DNA from: Salinivirga cyanobacteriivorans
Lineage (GTDB): Bacteria > Bacteroidota > Bacteroidia > Bacteroidales > Salinivirgaceae
Length of the DNA stretch: 64,000 nt
Assembly (NCBI RefSeq): GCF_001443605.1
Contig: NZ_CP013118.1
Coordinates: 690,225 to 754,224, forward strand
Direction of reading: 5' to 3'
Shown: piece by piece, positions 45,058-53,984 of the stretch
How positions within the stretch are numbered: position 1 is the first letter of the stretch
Layout: every line of letters begins with the position of its first letter
Made by a program: the position numbers and the translations under genes
The notes under the pieces: generated by a model
What the model saw: the letters and a program-made list of their open reading frames with translations, nothing else
What the model was told of the DNA's origin: nothing
The model's database searches: none

Positions 45058-46203
45058 TCATTCGTGAATTTCTAAAACAAACTTTGGAGCAAGCTTCCAC
45101 AAATCGGCATGACCACATTCACATTTTTGTAATTGCTGACCAGCCATACTGTATGTGTAAAAAAATTCGTATTTAGGAATAAAAAAGCCTACAGGAGCCC
45201 TCCTAAATGGATTCTGAGAAATTAAATGGGAACTATCAGAAGATAAGTAGCGGGAAATTTGTTGATGAAATATACTGGTAACCTGGTTAAAAACAGACTC
45301 AGATGAGAAAACAGGTTTATTAATATAGTTGACTTTAAGGGCAAGATCAACTATATATCTTTTCTTCAAATACTTCTCTCCTCTTTGAATCACATCATTA
45401 CGGTTTATATCTCCTCGAATAACTCCTTTAAGCATATTTTCAAAGTCTTTTTTAGTATACATGGAAGCCACAAATCCCATTGCTAAAGATTCACCTAAAG
45501 GGCTCTCAAGCCAGTTTAACAGTGTATCTTTAAAGGTATTGACTTTATGAGCCGTACTATCAAATATAGAATTAACAAAAAACTTTATTTTTTCAGGATC
45601 GGGCATTGGTCTGCTGGCATCCACGGGAGAAAAGGCAAATATAGAATCAACTAGCTGTGGCTCTTGTGTGTATAATTCTCCTGCCACTAACGTTCCGTAA
45701 CTATGTGCTATCAGATTCAACGAAGATATTTTAAGTTTTCCAGCAATTAAGGCTATATCGCTGGCAATTTTTTCAGTTGAATATTTTGACCTGTTCTTAT
45801 TAATAAACCGCTGAATTTTTGGGTCATTTTCGCCTATGATACCTTCCAGAGCTCTATCATCAACACCCCGGTAACCAATCAACAATATGTTGTACTTTTT
45901 TAATAAGCTATCAATTTCAAAAGAAAACCTAATATTAGATCTGCCGGGGCCTCCATTGAGCACCACCAGCCATGAATTGGCAGAATCCGGACAAAAACTT
46001 AAAAAAGGTAATGCATATTTGCCTTTCGTATGATTCACAAAGCCATAGGTTGCTTTATGATGATTAAAGCTTCCTTCCTCCTGAATTAGCTCAATATCTT
46101 TTCCAAAGGGAAGTATCTCTTCATTAAAAGGATTACGTATTTGGGCAAATAGGAATTGAACGGTCAGCAATAAAAACAATATGAAAACAGACCTCAATAC
46201 CAA
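45058..46203 (-). CDS. Exported alpha/beta-hydrolase
   Basis: The 381-residue protein starts with a signal peptide (MVLRSVFILFLLLTVQFLFAQ). The oxyanion-hole motif NGGPG is at 83-87 and the nucleophile elbow AHSYGT puts Ser at 168. A late HADLW near the end may supply the His. NGGPG together with an AHSYG elbow is typical of proline-iminopeptidase-like and tripeptidyl-peptidase-like hydrolases (S33). Export suggests a peptidase or esterase in the periplasm. It lies between the two SiaC-like genes on the same strand, 15 bases after copy 2, so it may be co-transcribed with that copy. Confidence 0.8.
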   Translation of the reverse strand: MVLRSVFILFLLLTVQFLFAQIRNPFNEEILPFGKDIELIQEEGSFNHHKATYGFVNHTKGKYALPFLSFCPDSANSWLVVLNGGPGRSNIRFSFEIDSLLKKYNILLIGYRGVDDRALEGIIGENDPKIQRFINKNRSKYSTEKIASDIALIAGKLKISSLNLIAHSYGTLVAGELYTQEPQLVDSIFAFSPVDASRPMPDPEKIKFFVNSIFDSTAHKVNTFKDTLLNWLESPLGESLAMGFVASMYTKKDFENMLKGVIRGDINRNDVIQRGEKYLKKRYIVDLALKVNYINKPVFSSESVFNQVTSIFHQQISRYLSSDSSHLISQNPFRRAPVGFFIPKYEFFYTYSMAGQQLQKCECGHADLWKLAPKFVLEIHE

Positions 46204-46218
46204 AATATTTATTTATTA

Positions 46219-46593
46219 CTAATAAGCAATTAAATTAATTGGAAGTTCTACCAATGCACCATATGAATCTCCTGCTTCCTCCATATCCTCGTCATCTTCC
46301 ATGTAGTACCAGTCTATTTTTACAGTGCCACCATCTTCTTTAATGCGCTCAAAGAAAGTAAGAATATCTAAAATCTGCTTTGCTGATGCAGAGTTAAAAT
46401 AATCGAATTTAAACTTCACATGTGTCTCATCATTAGGATCTTTCACATAGTTTTCAAGCCAAATAAGAACTGGGCTGTAAAACTCTTTAACATCCTCCGG
46501 CAATGACTTACCACCAAATTCAAATCGCCCGTTTTCTTTATCAAGAATTACTTCCGGTGATTCATCTGTTGGTTCAATAATTAATGGATCCAT
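46219..46593 (-). CDS. SiaC-like regulatory protein (DUF1987), copy 2
   Basis: The 124 residues align along their length with copy 1: SPEVILDKENGRFEFGGKSLPED, DYFNSASAK (S68, S70) and WYYMEDDEDMEEAGDSYG. Both copies keep a Ser at position 68, the place of the phospho-site in this family, so both could be switched by phosphorylation. The start is supported by a promoter element 43 bases upstream. Two paralogues side by side may bind different partners. Confidence 0.88.
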   Translation of the reverse strand: MDPLIIEPTDESPEVILDKENGRFEFGGKSLPEDVKEFYSPVLIWLENYVKDPNDETHVKFKFDYFNSASAKQILDILTFFERIKEDGGTVKIDWYYMEDDEDMEEAGDSYGALVELPINLIAY

Positions 46594-46635
46594 GAGTATT
46601 TATTTTATTTTATAATCAGCTATGTTAATGAACTC

Positions 46636-46643
46636 CAAAATTA
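46636..46643 (-). promoter_or_regulatory. Promoter -7 element of SiaC-like copy 2 / hydrolase
   Basis: CAAAATTA on the plus strand is TAATTTTG on the minus strand. No promoter-like element is seen between copy 2 and the hydrolase gene. Confidence 0.5.
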
Positions 46644-46775
46644 ATCTTTATTAAAAAAATACGAAAATAAAAGATCAATAATTACTAAATCATCCTGTTG
46701 CTTTAGGCACTTAAATTAATCAATATCCTTTAATTTTAAAAGTTATAGCAATAAAAAGCGTACTTTTTCACATCA

Positions 46776-47810
46776 CTATCTGGTAAATTTATACTTATTG
46801 CCATATAATGTAATAATAGAATCCTCCGTTGGGGTTGACAAAATATAATATCGCGTTTGTGCTTCGTTATATGATGAAAATAAGCCTAAGCCGTTACTCA
46901 TATTGCTCACTGTAGTTTGGTTGTCGGAAAAACCAGTATATGCATTTCCTGTTATTTGAGCCAGAGCTAAGTCACTGTTCCCGGCTGTAGCATGGTAGGC
47001 TACATCTACAAATTTACGTTCTACTGCATTTACTGTATCTCCATTTTGCAATACATCTCGTTCTATAGCATCATAAAACACCCCGCAAGACTGATAAAAT
47101 GCCTTAATTCCGCCGTTTGATGGCTGCGTTTCATAAGTATTCCCGACTGAAAAAGTAAATTCTCTGAGTGTGGTATCATAATCACCATTCATATTCACTA
47201 TTTCGCGATACCTTCCAATTCCAATCACCCTATAAGCCTGACTATTATCTGGTTTATTTATTTCAACCTTAAATCGCTCTTCCTCATATGCAATATCAAA
47301 AGTACTCAAAAGGGGTGGAAAATTAAAGTTGAAGTCTTTAATTGGTGTCGTCTGAGAATAAGCAACATCACCTCCCACTTCAACTTCCAGTCCCAGTTTA
47401 ATATTACCTGTCGTATTATTTCCCAAAAGATTTGGTTCTCTAAAATAATAAAGTATTACATTATTTGTATTAAAGTATTCACTCTCAGGTTTTTCAATAA
47501 GTGTATCACGGGCAATATAAGTTTTTATAGTATCGTTATTTCTAATACGAAAGATTTTTACATTTACCTCGTCCGGAGCAAATTGTATACTATCCTGATT
47601 ATTGGCACCTGCATAAAAATCTTCGGCAGAAAACCCCCTGTTGACCCTAACATAATGATATTCATTTGACGGTGAGAAGTTTGCATAAGCAACAATGGTT
47701 TTCTGGTAGCCATCAGCAATATTAACTTCATCGTTTATTAAATCGAACTCATCGGTACAACCTATAAATAGAACAACCAAAACAAACAAACCGGGTAATA
47801 AACGTGTCAT
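46776..47810 (-). CDS. DUF4249 lipoprotein
   Basis: The 344-residue protein has a lipoprotein signal (hydrophobic run then LFIGC, Cys18) and the family pattern of DUF4249: IVAYANFSPSNEYHYVRVNRGF, then VNVKIFRI, YYFREPNLLGNNTTGNIKL, and a C-terminal GLGLFSSYNEAQTRYYIL. DUF4249 proteins are outer-membrane lipoproteins that often accompany TonB-dependent receptors in Bacteroidota. No receptor gene is adjacent here, so the partner is unknown. It is monocistronic. Confidence 0.88.
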   Translation of the reverse strand: MTRLLPGLFVLVVLFIGCTDEFDLINDEVNIADGYQKTIVAYANFSPSNEYHYVRVNRGFSAEDFYAGANNQDSIQFAPDEVNVKIFRIRNNDTIKTYIARDTLIEKPESEYFNTNNVILYYFREPNLLGNNTTGNIKLGLEVEVGGDVAYSQTTPIKDFNFNFPPLLSTFDIAYEEERFKVEINKPDNSQAYRVIGIGRYREIVNMNGDYDTTLREFTFSVGNTYETQPSNGGIKAFYQSCGVFYDAIERDVLQNGDTVNAVERKFVDVAYHATAGNSDLALAQITGNAYTGFSDNQTTVSNMSNGLGLFSSYNEAQTRYYILSTPTEDSIITLYGNKYKFTR

Positions 47811-47935
47811 AAGTGTATAAATTTATCGAACGGCTAAATTACACAAAAAAGGTAATTGCACAATGTATTACTCTTTTTTTATGATATTGAAATATTTGTC
47901 ATCAGCTTACGATGTGACATTATTTACATTCTGAT

Positions 47936-47943
47936 TATATTTG
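47936..47943 (+). promoter_or_regulatory. Promoter -7 element of DUF2807 gene cluster
   Basis: TATATTTG lies about 93 bases before the ATG at 48036, giving a leader of about 85 bases. The TTG at 47976 that opens the longer frame is not needed. Confidence 0.5.
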
Positions 47944-48035
47944 AAAATGTTTTAAAATTTATACAATAGTATCTTTTGAATATACGTCTCTATATAAGCA
48001 ACATAGAAAAAAATCAAAAATTAATATATATAATT

Positions 48036-48710
48036 ATGAAACACATAACTCTGCTTATTTTAATACTGATGAACTTTTCGGTATTTGCACAAAAAACTCA
48101 GGAAACCAGAAGATTTAATGCCCCTGATAAAGTAATTGTTGATGGTAAAATGCAAATTAACTTTCACCTGGCTGAAGATGTTGAATTAGTGATTGAAAGC
48201 AATAAAGTTTCGCTCAAAGACATCTATACCAAATACACAAACGACGAACTGCTTATTAGAGTGGAACCTTTAGATATCGAAGGAGGCAAGGTTGTTATAG
48301 ACGCCTATTTACCCAAATTCTCCAGGCTAACCATGTCGAGAGGTGCAGAAACCGATATCAGAAATGATATATTCAAAGATGTAGTTTACCTTACAGCAAC
48401 ATCAGGCGCTGAACTCGAAACAAAATTGTCGGTTAAATCTGCAGAAGCAAAGTGTACCTCCGGAGCATTTATTGAGCTGGCAGGAGAGGCACAATATTTA
48501 GAAGCCAAAGCGCACTCAGGAGGTAAAATAAGGACAGACAGCCTCGCCCTGAAAAGAGCCAAATTAATTGCAAGAACTGGTGGATTTATAGCCGCCACAC
48601 CGACAGAAGAGGCCCAGGTACGTTCTACATTTGGCGGTGAAATAAAGCTGCTTAAAAAAGCAATTATAAAGTCGACAACCCTTTTTGGCGAAATATACCT
48701 TTATGAATAA
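48036..48710 (+). CDS. DUF2807 (GIN-domain) secreted protein
   Basis: The product is 224 residues from ATG 48036 with a signal peptide (MKHITLLILILMNFSVFAQ). The mature part is a right-handed beta-helix-like repeat with FNAPDKVIVDGKMQINFHLAE, YLPKFSRLTMSRGAETDI, ATSGAELETKL and CTSGAFIELAGEA, the pattern of the putative auto-transporter adhesin head GIN domain (DUF2807). Members are exported and possibly adhesive or wall-related; function is unproven. The frame upstream to 47976 does not look like a leader peptide and is dropped. Its last 8 bases overlap the next gene. Confidence 0.88.
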   Translation: MKHITLLILILMNFSVFAQKTQETRRFNAPDKVIVDGKMQINFHLAEDVELVIESNKVSLKDIYTKYTNDELLIRVEPLDIEGGKVVIDAYLPKFSRLTMSRGAETDIRNDIFKDVVYLTATSGAELETKLSVKSAEAKCTSGAFIELAGEAQYLEAKAHSGGKIRTDSLALKRAKLIARTGGFIAATPTEEAQVRSTFGGEIKLLKKAIIKSTTLFGEIYLYE

Positions 48711-49479
48711 AATGCAAAGTAATTTTTCAATATCTGTTATTGGTGCAGGAAATGTAGCCCACTCACTTGTTCCGGCATTACTCAGTAAAGGCTATTTAAT
48801 AGATTACGTATTTGCGAGAAACCCCCAACACGCCGCAACATTTGCAAAAAAATTTGACATTAAGTGCACCGATAACCTTAATGATCTTACAGGTGATATT
48901 GTAATTATGGCTGTTACAGATAGTGCGATAGAACAAATATCGGTAAAGCTTGCTATGCAAAGCAATCAGGTAATTGTGCATACTGCAGGCAGTCAGCCAA
49001 TAGACGTAATCGCAAAATACCATAAGCATGCTGGTGTATTATATCCCTTACAAACCTTTTCGGCCCAACGAAAAGTAAATTTCAAGCATGTGCCGGTTTT
49101 AATTGAAACAAACAGCGATTATGCTAAAAAACAATTATCTGATGTTGCCAACAAGATCTCTACAAGTGTTTTGCAAGTAAACAGCTATGAGCGATTACAA
49201 ATACATACAGCAGCTGTTTTCGTCTGCAACTTCACAAACCTCATGTACACTTATGGTAAAGATATTCTGGATAATTACAATTTACCTTTTGAAGTACTAA
49301 GACCGCTAATAAAAGAGACTGCCGAAAAAGCGCTTTCAAATGACCCGGTGAATGTACAAACTGGTCCGGCAATAAGAAATGACGAGGCAACACTGACCAA
49401 ACACATCAATCAGCTTGATGCTGATATGGCGCAAAAATATGAACAACTCTCCAATTGGATTAAAAAACGGCACAGTTGA
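48703..49479 (+). CDS. Rossmann-fold / DUF2520 oxidoreductase-like protein
   Basis: The 258-residue protein has an NAD(P)-binding start ISVIGAGNVAHSLVPAL (GxGxxA) and continues with VIMAVTDSAIEQIS and VIVHTAGSQPIDVI. The all-helical DUF2520 C-domain (about 130-250) includes HTAAVFVCNFTNLMY and TGPAIRNDEATLTKH. This pairing resembles ketopantoate- and 6-phosphogluconate-type dehydrogenases, but the substrate is not known. ATG 48703 is preferred over 48685 because the overlap with the preceding gene is shorter and the Rossmann strand follows directly. In Bacteroidota it is commonly found beside KdsC-like, UbiA-like and Maf genes, as here. Confidence 0.88.
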   Translation: MNKMQSNFSISVIGAGNVAHSLVPALLSKGYLIDYVFARNPQHAATFAKKFDIKCTDNLNDLTGDIVIMAVTDSAIEQISVKLAMQSNQVIVHTAGSQPIDVIAKYHKHAGVLYPLQTFSAQRKVNFKHVPVLIETNSDYAKKQLSDVANKISTSVLQVNSYERLQIHTAAVFVCNFTNLMYTYGKDILDNYNLPFEVLRPLIKETAEKALSNDPVNVQTGPAIRNDEATLTKHINQLDADMAQKYEQLSNWIKKRHS

Positions 49480-49662
49480 AGCAAAAAAGCCTTGATGATT
49501 TATTATCTTTATGCCTTCGTAAGATGATTTATATGATAAGCATGACCGGAAGTACAAAAGATACAATACCAAAGCAGTTAAAAACAAAAAAGTAAAAGTG
49601 TATCAAGAACTGTGAAATATGCTGATCTAAGTTTTATTCCGGACAGGTTAAAATAAAAACAG

Positions 49663-50169
49663 ATGAAGAAGAATTTTAAAGAACAACTGAACAATATAAA
49701 AGTATTTATTTTCGATGTAGACGGCGTGTTTACAGATGGTTCACTATATTTACTCCCGGGAGGTGAACAGGCGCGTCAAATGAACATACGTGATGGATTT
49801 GCCGTTAAACATGCTGCTGAGCAAGGTTACAAAATAGGGATTATTACGGGAGGTGAAGATGAACCGGTAAGATGGCGTTTCAACAAGCTTGGTGTAAAGG
49901 ATATATACCTGCCTTCAAAAAGTAAGGTAGAGGATTTCAATCATTTTATCGCTCAACACAACATTGATCCGGCATCTGTACTTTACATGGGCGACGATAT
50001 GCCAGATTACGAAGTAATGAAACTTGCCGGCATACCGACCTGTCCGGCAGATGCTGATTCCGAAATCAAACAAATATCAGATTACATATCAGACAAAAAA
50101 GGTGGAGAAGGATGCGTACGCGATGTAATTGAGCAAGTTCTGAGAGCGCAGGGCAATTGGGTAAAATAG
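49663..50169 (+). CDS. kdsC: KdsC-like HAD phosphatase (Kdo-8-phosphate phosphatase)
   Basis: The 168-residue protein belongs to HAD subfamily IIIA (YrbI): FDVDGVFTDG (D18 and D20 nucleophile pair), IITGG at motif II, and YMGDDMPDYEVM for the metal site, without a cap domain. KdsC releases phosphate from Kdo-8-phosphate in the synthesis of Kdo for lipopolysaccharide core. The 183 bases before it contain no gene; a GGACAGGTTAAAATAAA segment there resembles part of the repeat family at 18.9 kb. Related phosphatases act on N-acylneuraminate-9-phosphate, so the exact substrate has some uncertainty. Confidence 0.88.
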   Translation: MKKNFKEQLNNIKVFIFDVDGVFTDGSLYLLPGGEQARQMNIRDGFAVKHAAEQGYKIGIITGGEDEPVRWRFNKLGVKDIYLPSKSKVEDFNHFIAQHNIDPASVLYMGDDMPDYEVMKLAGIPTCPADADSEIKQISDYISDKKGGEGCVRDVIEQVLRAQGNWVK

Positions 50170-50211
50170 ATGCAAGAGGTTCTAATAATCAAATATTAAA
50201 ACATATAATAT

Positions 50212-51168
50212 ATGCAGGCTTTTTTAAGACTTATCAGATGGCCCAACCTCATTATCATCCCGCTGGTAATGGCCGCAATACGTTTTGCAGTAATAGAACC
50301 TATGTTGCATATAAGTGGCATGAGCCCGGCAATGCCCCTGCGAGAATTCTGGCTCATGGTTTTGGCTACTATGTTTCTGGGCTCAGGTGGTTATATTATT
50401 AATGATTATTTCGACCGGAAAATAGATCTTATAAACAAGCCGGGAAAAGTGGTGGTTGGACAAAAAATGAGTCGCATCGGTGTTATAACCTGGCACATTA
50501 TATTTAATTCTCTTGCAGTGCTAATCGGGCTATGGCTGGCCTGGCAGGTGCATCTTTGGTGGGTAGCCGCAGTTTATGCATTTGTGAGTGGCATATTCTG
50601 GTTCTATTCCACCACTTACAAAAGAATGTTTTTAATAGGCAACATTATAGTTTCACTTTTAACAGCAATGGTGCCTTTCCAGGTACTGTTGTTTGAATAC
50701 ACTTATCAGGCCAATGAAGGTATCATGCTTTTTGGCGAAGGACCACTTCAGCAAAACCTTTATATAATTGCGCTGTGGGTTACTGCCTTCTCCTTTTTTG
50801 CATTTATGACAAACCTGATTCGTGAAATCGTTAAAGATTTTGAAGATATTCGCGGTGATATGCGCTATGGGAGAAAATCAGTTCCAATTGTACTTGGCCT
50901 AAAAAGCACAAAATGGGTCGTACAAGTTCTAACCCTGGCCACCATACTGGCCATCATTTATGTGGCATCCAGAGTAGTTTTCGACTGGTTTTCATGGGTT
51001 TACATCTCTACGCTAATTATTTTACCATTATTATTACACATGTATCTATTGCACTTTGCCCACAAAAAGCGTCAATTTCATCGCATCAGTCAGCTAATGA
51101 AAATTGTAATGTTTACGGGCCTTCTTTACGCACTCATTGTCAGATATAATGTACTTCAAATTGTATGA
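50212..51168 (+). CDS. UbiA-family prenyltransferase
   Basis: The 318-residue membrane protein has about eight or nine helices. The first Asp-rich motif is NDYFDRKIDLINKPGK (about 65-80) and the second REIVKDFEDIRGDMRYG (about 203-219), both required to bind prenyl diphosphate with magnesium. The family includes geranylgeranylglycerol-phosphate geranylgeranyltransferase-like enzymes commonly annotated in Bacteroidota, and it could also act in quinone synthesis. The gene starts 42 bases after kdsC and its end overlaps the Maf start by 4 bases. The acceptor cannot be named from sequence. Confidence 0.87.
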   Translation: MQAFLRLIRWPNLIIIPLVMAAIRFAVIEPMLHISGMSPAMPLREFWLMVLATMFLGSGGYIINDYFDRKIDLINKPGKVVVGQKMSRIGVITWHIIFNSLAVLIGLWLAWQVHLWWVAAVYAFVSGIFWFYSTTYKRMFLIGNIIVSLLTAMVPFQVLLFEYTYQANEGIMLFGEGPLQQNLYIIALWVTAFSFFAFMTNLIREIVKDFEDIRGDMRYGRKSVPIVLGLKSTKWVVQVLTLATILAIIYVASRVVFDWFSWVYISTLIILPLLLHMYLLHFAHKKRQFHRISQLMKIVMFTGLLYALIVRYNVLQIV

Positions 51169-51746
51169 TTGAATATATCAACGCAAATAAAGATATAATT
51201 TTAGCCTCTGGATCGCCCAGAAGACAGGAGTTATTGCAAGCACTGGGATTAGCATTCACTGTGCAACAAAAAAAGGTTGAAGAGACGTATCCGGGCAACT
51301 TAAAACCCAGGGAAGTTGCAGAATACTTAGCTGAAAAAAAAGCAAGTGTCTTTAGCACCCCTTCAAAAAACCAGATCATTATTACTGCAGATACCATCGT
51401 AGCTCTAAATGAACGAATATTGGGTAAACCATCCAATAAAAATGAAGCTGCCGAAATGTTAAGAGCCTTGTCGGCAACCAGTCATGATGTAATTACCGGT
51501 GTATGTGTACGCGATGCTTCGAATTACTACCTGTTCCATGGAAGCACCCGGGTTACTTTTGAAGAATTATCAGACGAACTCACGGCAAAGTATATAGAAA
51601 AAGAGCAACCATATGATAAAGCCGGAGCTTATGGCATTCAGGAATGGTTTGGGATGGTCGCTGTAAAATATATTGAAGGCAGCTATTATAATGTTATGGG
51701 ACTGCCCGTACATTTACTATATCGGAAATTAATAGAAATTATATAA
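51165..51746 (+). CDS. maf: Maf-type nucleoside triphosphate pyrophosphatase
   Basis: The 193 residues show the Maf signature LASGSPRRQELL (about 14-25), then VEETYPGN, ITADTIVALNERILGKPSN and YDKAGAYGIQEW, which line the nucleotide pocket. Maf proteins hydrolyse non-canonical or modified nucleoside triphosphates such as dTTP, UTP or m5CTP, as house-cleaning enzymes or in division control. The start overlaps the UbiA stop (ATGA), so translation is probably coupled. YhdE-like (dTTP/UTP) specificity is the default guess for this form. Confidence 0.92.
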   Translation: MIEYINANKDIILASGSPRRQELLQALGLAFTVQQKKVEETYPGNLKPREVAEYLAEKKASVFSTPSKNQIIITADTIVALNERILGKPSNKNEAAEMLRALSATSHDVITGVCVRDASNYYLFHGSTRVTFEELSDELTAKYIEKEQPYDKAGAYGIQEWFGMVAVKYIEGSYYNVMGLPVHLLYRKLIEII

Positions 51747-51763
51747 CACTAAAACATAGCTTT

Positions 51764-53938
51764 ATGATTAAAAGACGATTAATACTTTTTATTGTAGCAA
51801 CTTTAATTGTATTGCCCCTTCTCAGGGCACATGAAGGAATGTGGGTTCCTATTTTGCTCGAAAAATACTCATATGAGCAAATGCAGAAAGCCGGATTCAA
51901 ACTCACAGCTGAGGATATTTATGACATAAACCAGGCCTCTCTCAAAGATGCTGTAGTAGGACTGGGCTATATGGGCCGGCCATTCAGGCATTTTTGCACA
52001 GCCGAACTAATCTCAGACGAAGGGCTTATTCTCACCAACCATCATTGTGGTTACAGGGCTATTCAACGCCACAGCAGCGTAGAGCACGATTACCTAACCG
52101 ATGGTTTTTGGGCTTACAGCACAGATGAAGAACTTGCCAACCCCTGGATGACAGCTTCATTCCTCAAAAGAATGGAGGATGTAACAGATCAGGTATTAGA
52201 AGGCGTTACAGATGATATGACGGAAGAAGAACGCGAGACAATTATCAGAGAAAACCAGGAAGCCATTATTGAAAAAGCAGAAGAAGGCACGCACTATCGC
52301 GCTAATATTAAGCAGTTTTTTGCCGGAAATGAATATTACATGTCGGTATATGAGATATTTAAAGATGTGCGCCTCGTGGGTGCACCACCCTCAGCTATTG
52401 GTAAATTTGGTGGAGACACAGATAACTGGTCATGGCCGCGCCATACGGGCGACTTTTCCATGTTCCGCATTTATGCCGGTGAGGACAACCTTCCATCGGC
52501 TTACACCAGCGAAAATAAACCCTACGAGCCGGTAAAACATTTCGAAATTTCCACTCAGGGAATCAATAAAGGCGATTTCACCATGGTACTGGGTTATCCC
52601 GGAACCACTCAACAATACATACCCTCATTCGCTGTAGCACTTAAAAAGAATCATATTAACCCCTTACGCATTAAGCTGCGCGAGACACGTTTAGATGTTA
52701 TGAACAGCTACATGGAGCAGGATAAAGCAGTACGTATCCAATATGCATCAAAATACGCAGGAATCTCAAATGGCTGGAAAAAATGGATTGGAGAGATTCA
52801 GGGTTTAGAGCGATTTAATACCATTGAGAATAAAGAAAAACTTGAAAAAGATTTTAAAACCTGGGCTAAAGACCACCCGAAATACCGCGGAATTGTAGAT
52901 AGCTACGAAGCACTCTATAAAGGCCTCACCCCACTTCAGGAAGGTTTCTATTACGCTATTGAATCGGCCATGGCCATTGAACTTGTCGATTACGCAGGCC
53001 AGTTTTCAAGGCTTGTTGATGACGCTAAAGAAGCCACAGATTCCACTGCAGTAGAAGAATCAATTGCCCGCATCCAAAAAGGCCTTGACGGACATTTTAA
53101 AGATTATCACCTGCCCATCGACAAGCAAATCACCGGAAAAGTGCTTGATATTTACTACAACGGCGTTCCAAAAGATTTCAGACCCACAATTATTAACGAA
53201 ATATACGAGCAATATAATGGTGATTTCGATGCGTACGCCGATGACCTGTTCGAAAAATCAATATTTGCAAGTAAAGCAAGAGTAGAAAAGCTTTTGGAGG
53301 ACTTTACGTTTGAAGATTATAAAAAAATTGAGGCCGATCCTGCTTACCAGCTTCACGAGCAGGTAGCAAGCTTTTATCGTGAAAACATACAACCCGAATA
53401 CGCAAAAATATCAGACTCTTTAGATATCCTGGACCGGGAATATGTCGACGGATTGCGCAAGATGCAAAAAGACAAAATCTTTTATCCCGATGCCAACTCC
53501 ACATTCCGCATTGCCTTTGGAAAAATTGATGGTTATGAACCACGCGATGCAGTGGAGTACGAATACCAAACTACACTAAAAGGGATAATCGAAAAAGATA
53601 ATCCGGAAGTATATGATTACCGGGTACCGGCAAAACTAAAAGAGCTATATCACCAAAAAGATTTCGGCAATTACACAAACAGCGATGGAGAAGTTCCGGT
53701 ATGTTTTATAGGGACAAACCACACTACCGGTGGAAATTCCGGCAGCCCTGTGCTCGATGCCAATGGCAGGCTAATAGGTATAAATTTCGACCGTGCCTGG
53801 GAAGGTGTAATGAGCGACATCACTTACAAACCGGAGATTTGCCGCAACATTATGCTCGATATACGCTACGTGCTGTTTATTGTGGATAAATATGCTGAAG
53901 CAGATAACCTGATTAAAGAAATGACAATTAAGGAATAG
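51764..53938 (+). CDS. S46 dipeptidyl-peptidase, DPP11-type (Asp/Glu-specific)
   Basis: The 724-residue exported serine peptidase begins with a signal peptide, then HEGMWVPILL, the family's conserved mature start. The catalytic His lies in LTNHHCGY (about 93-94), the Ser in GNSGSP (S659), and the FGGDTDNWSWPRH segment supplies the Asp region. At position 677 there is Arg in INFDRAWEG. Counting from the catalytic Ser, this is the site that is Arg673 in Porphyromonas DPP11 and Gly in DPP7, so release of dipeptides with Asp or Glu in P1 is expected. It works in the periplasm on oligopeptides, feeding amino-acid catabolism. It follows maf by 17 bases and ends at a hairpin terminator. Confidence 0.93.
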   Translation: MIKRRLILFIVATLIVLPLLRAHEGMWVPILLEKYSYEQMQKAGFKLTAEDIYDINQASLKDAVVGLGYMGRPFRHFCTAELISDEGLILTNHHCGYRAIQRHSSVEHDYLTDGFWAYSTDEELANPWMTASFLKRMEDVTDQVLEGVTDDMTEEERETIIRENQEAIIEKAEEGTHYRANIKQFFAGNEYYMSVYEIFKDVRLVGAPPSAIGKFGGDTDNWSWPRHTGDFSMFRIYAGEDNLPSAYTSENKPYEPVKHFEISTQGINKGDFTMVLGYPGTTQQYIPSFAVALKKNHINPLRIKLRETRLDVMNSYMEQDKAVRIQYASKYAGISNGWKKWIGEIQGLERFNTIENKEKLEKDFKTWAKDHPKYRGIVDSYEALYKGLTPLQEGFYYAIESAMAIELVDYAGQFSRLVDDAKEATDSTAVEESIARIQKGLDGHFKDYHLPIDKQITGKVLDIYYNGVPKDFRPTIINEIYEQYNGDFDAYADDLFEKSIFASKARVEKLLEDFTFEDYKKIEADPAYQLHEQVASFYRENIQPEYAKISDSLDILDREYVDGLRKMQKDKIFYPDANSTFRIAFGKIDGYEPRDAVEYEYQTTLKGIIEKDNPEVYDYRVPAKLKELYHQKDFGNYTNSDGEVPVCFIGTNHTTGGNSGSPVLDANGRLIGINFDRAWEGVMSDITYKPEICRNIMLDIRYVLFIVDKYAEADNLIKEMTIKE

Positions 53939-53954
53939 TGCATTAAAAAATGAT

Positions 53955-53984
53955 AAACCGTCTGTGTAAACAGGCGGTTTTTTT
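53955..53984. terminator. Bidirectional terminator after S46 peptidase
   Basis: Arms AAACCGTCTG and CAGGCGGTTT (one G-T pair) enclose a 6-base loop. A run of T follows, and A residues precede for the convergent operon. Confidence 0.85.
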
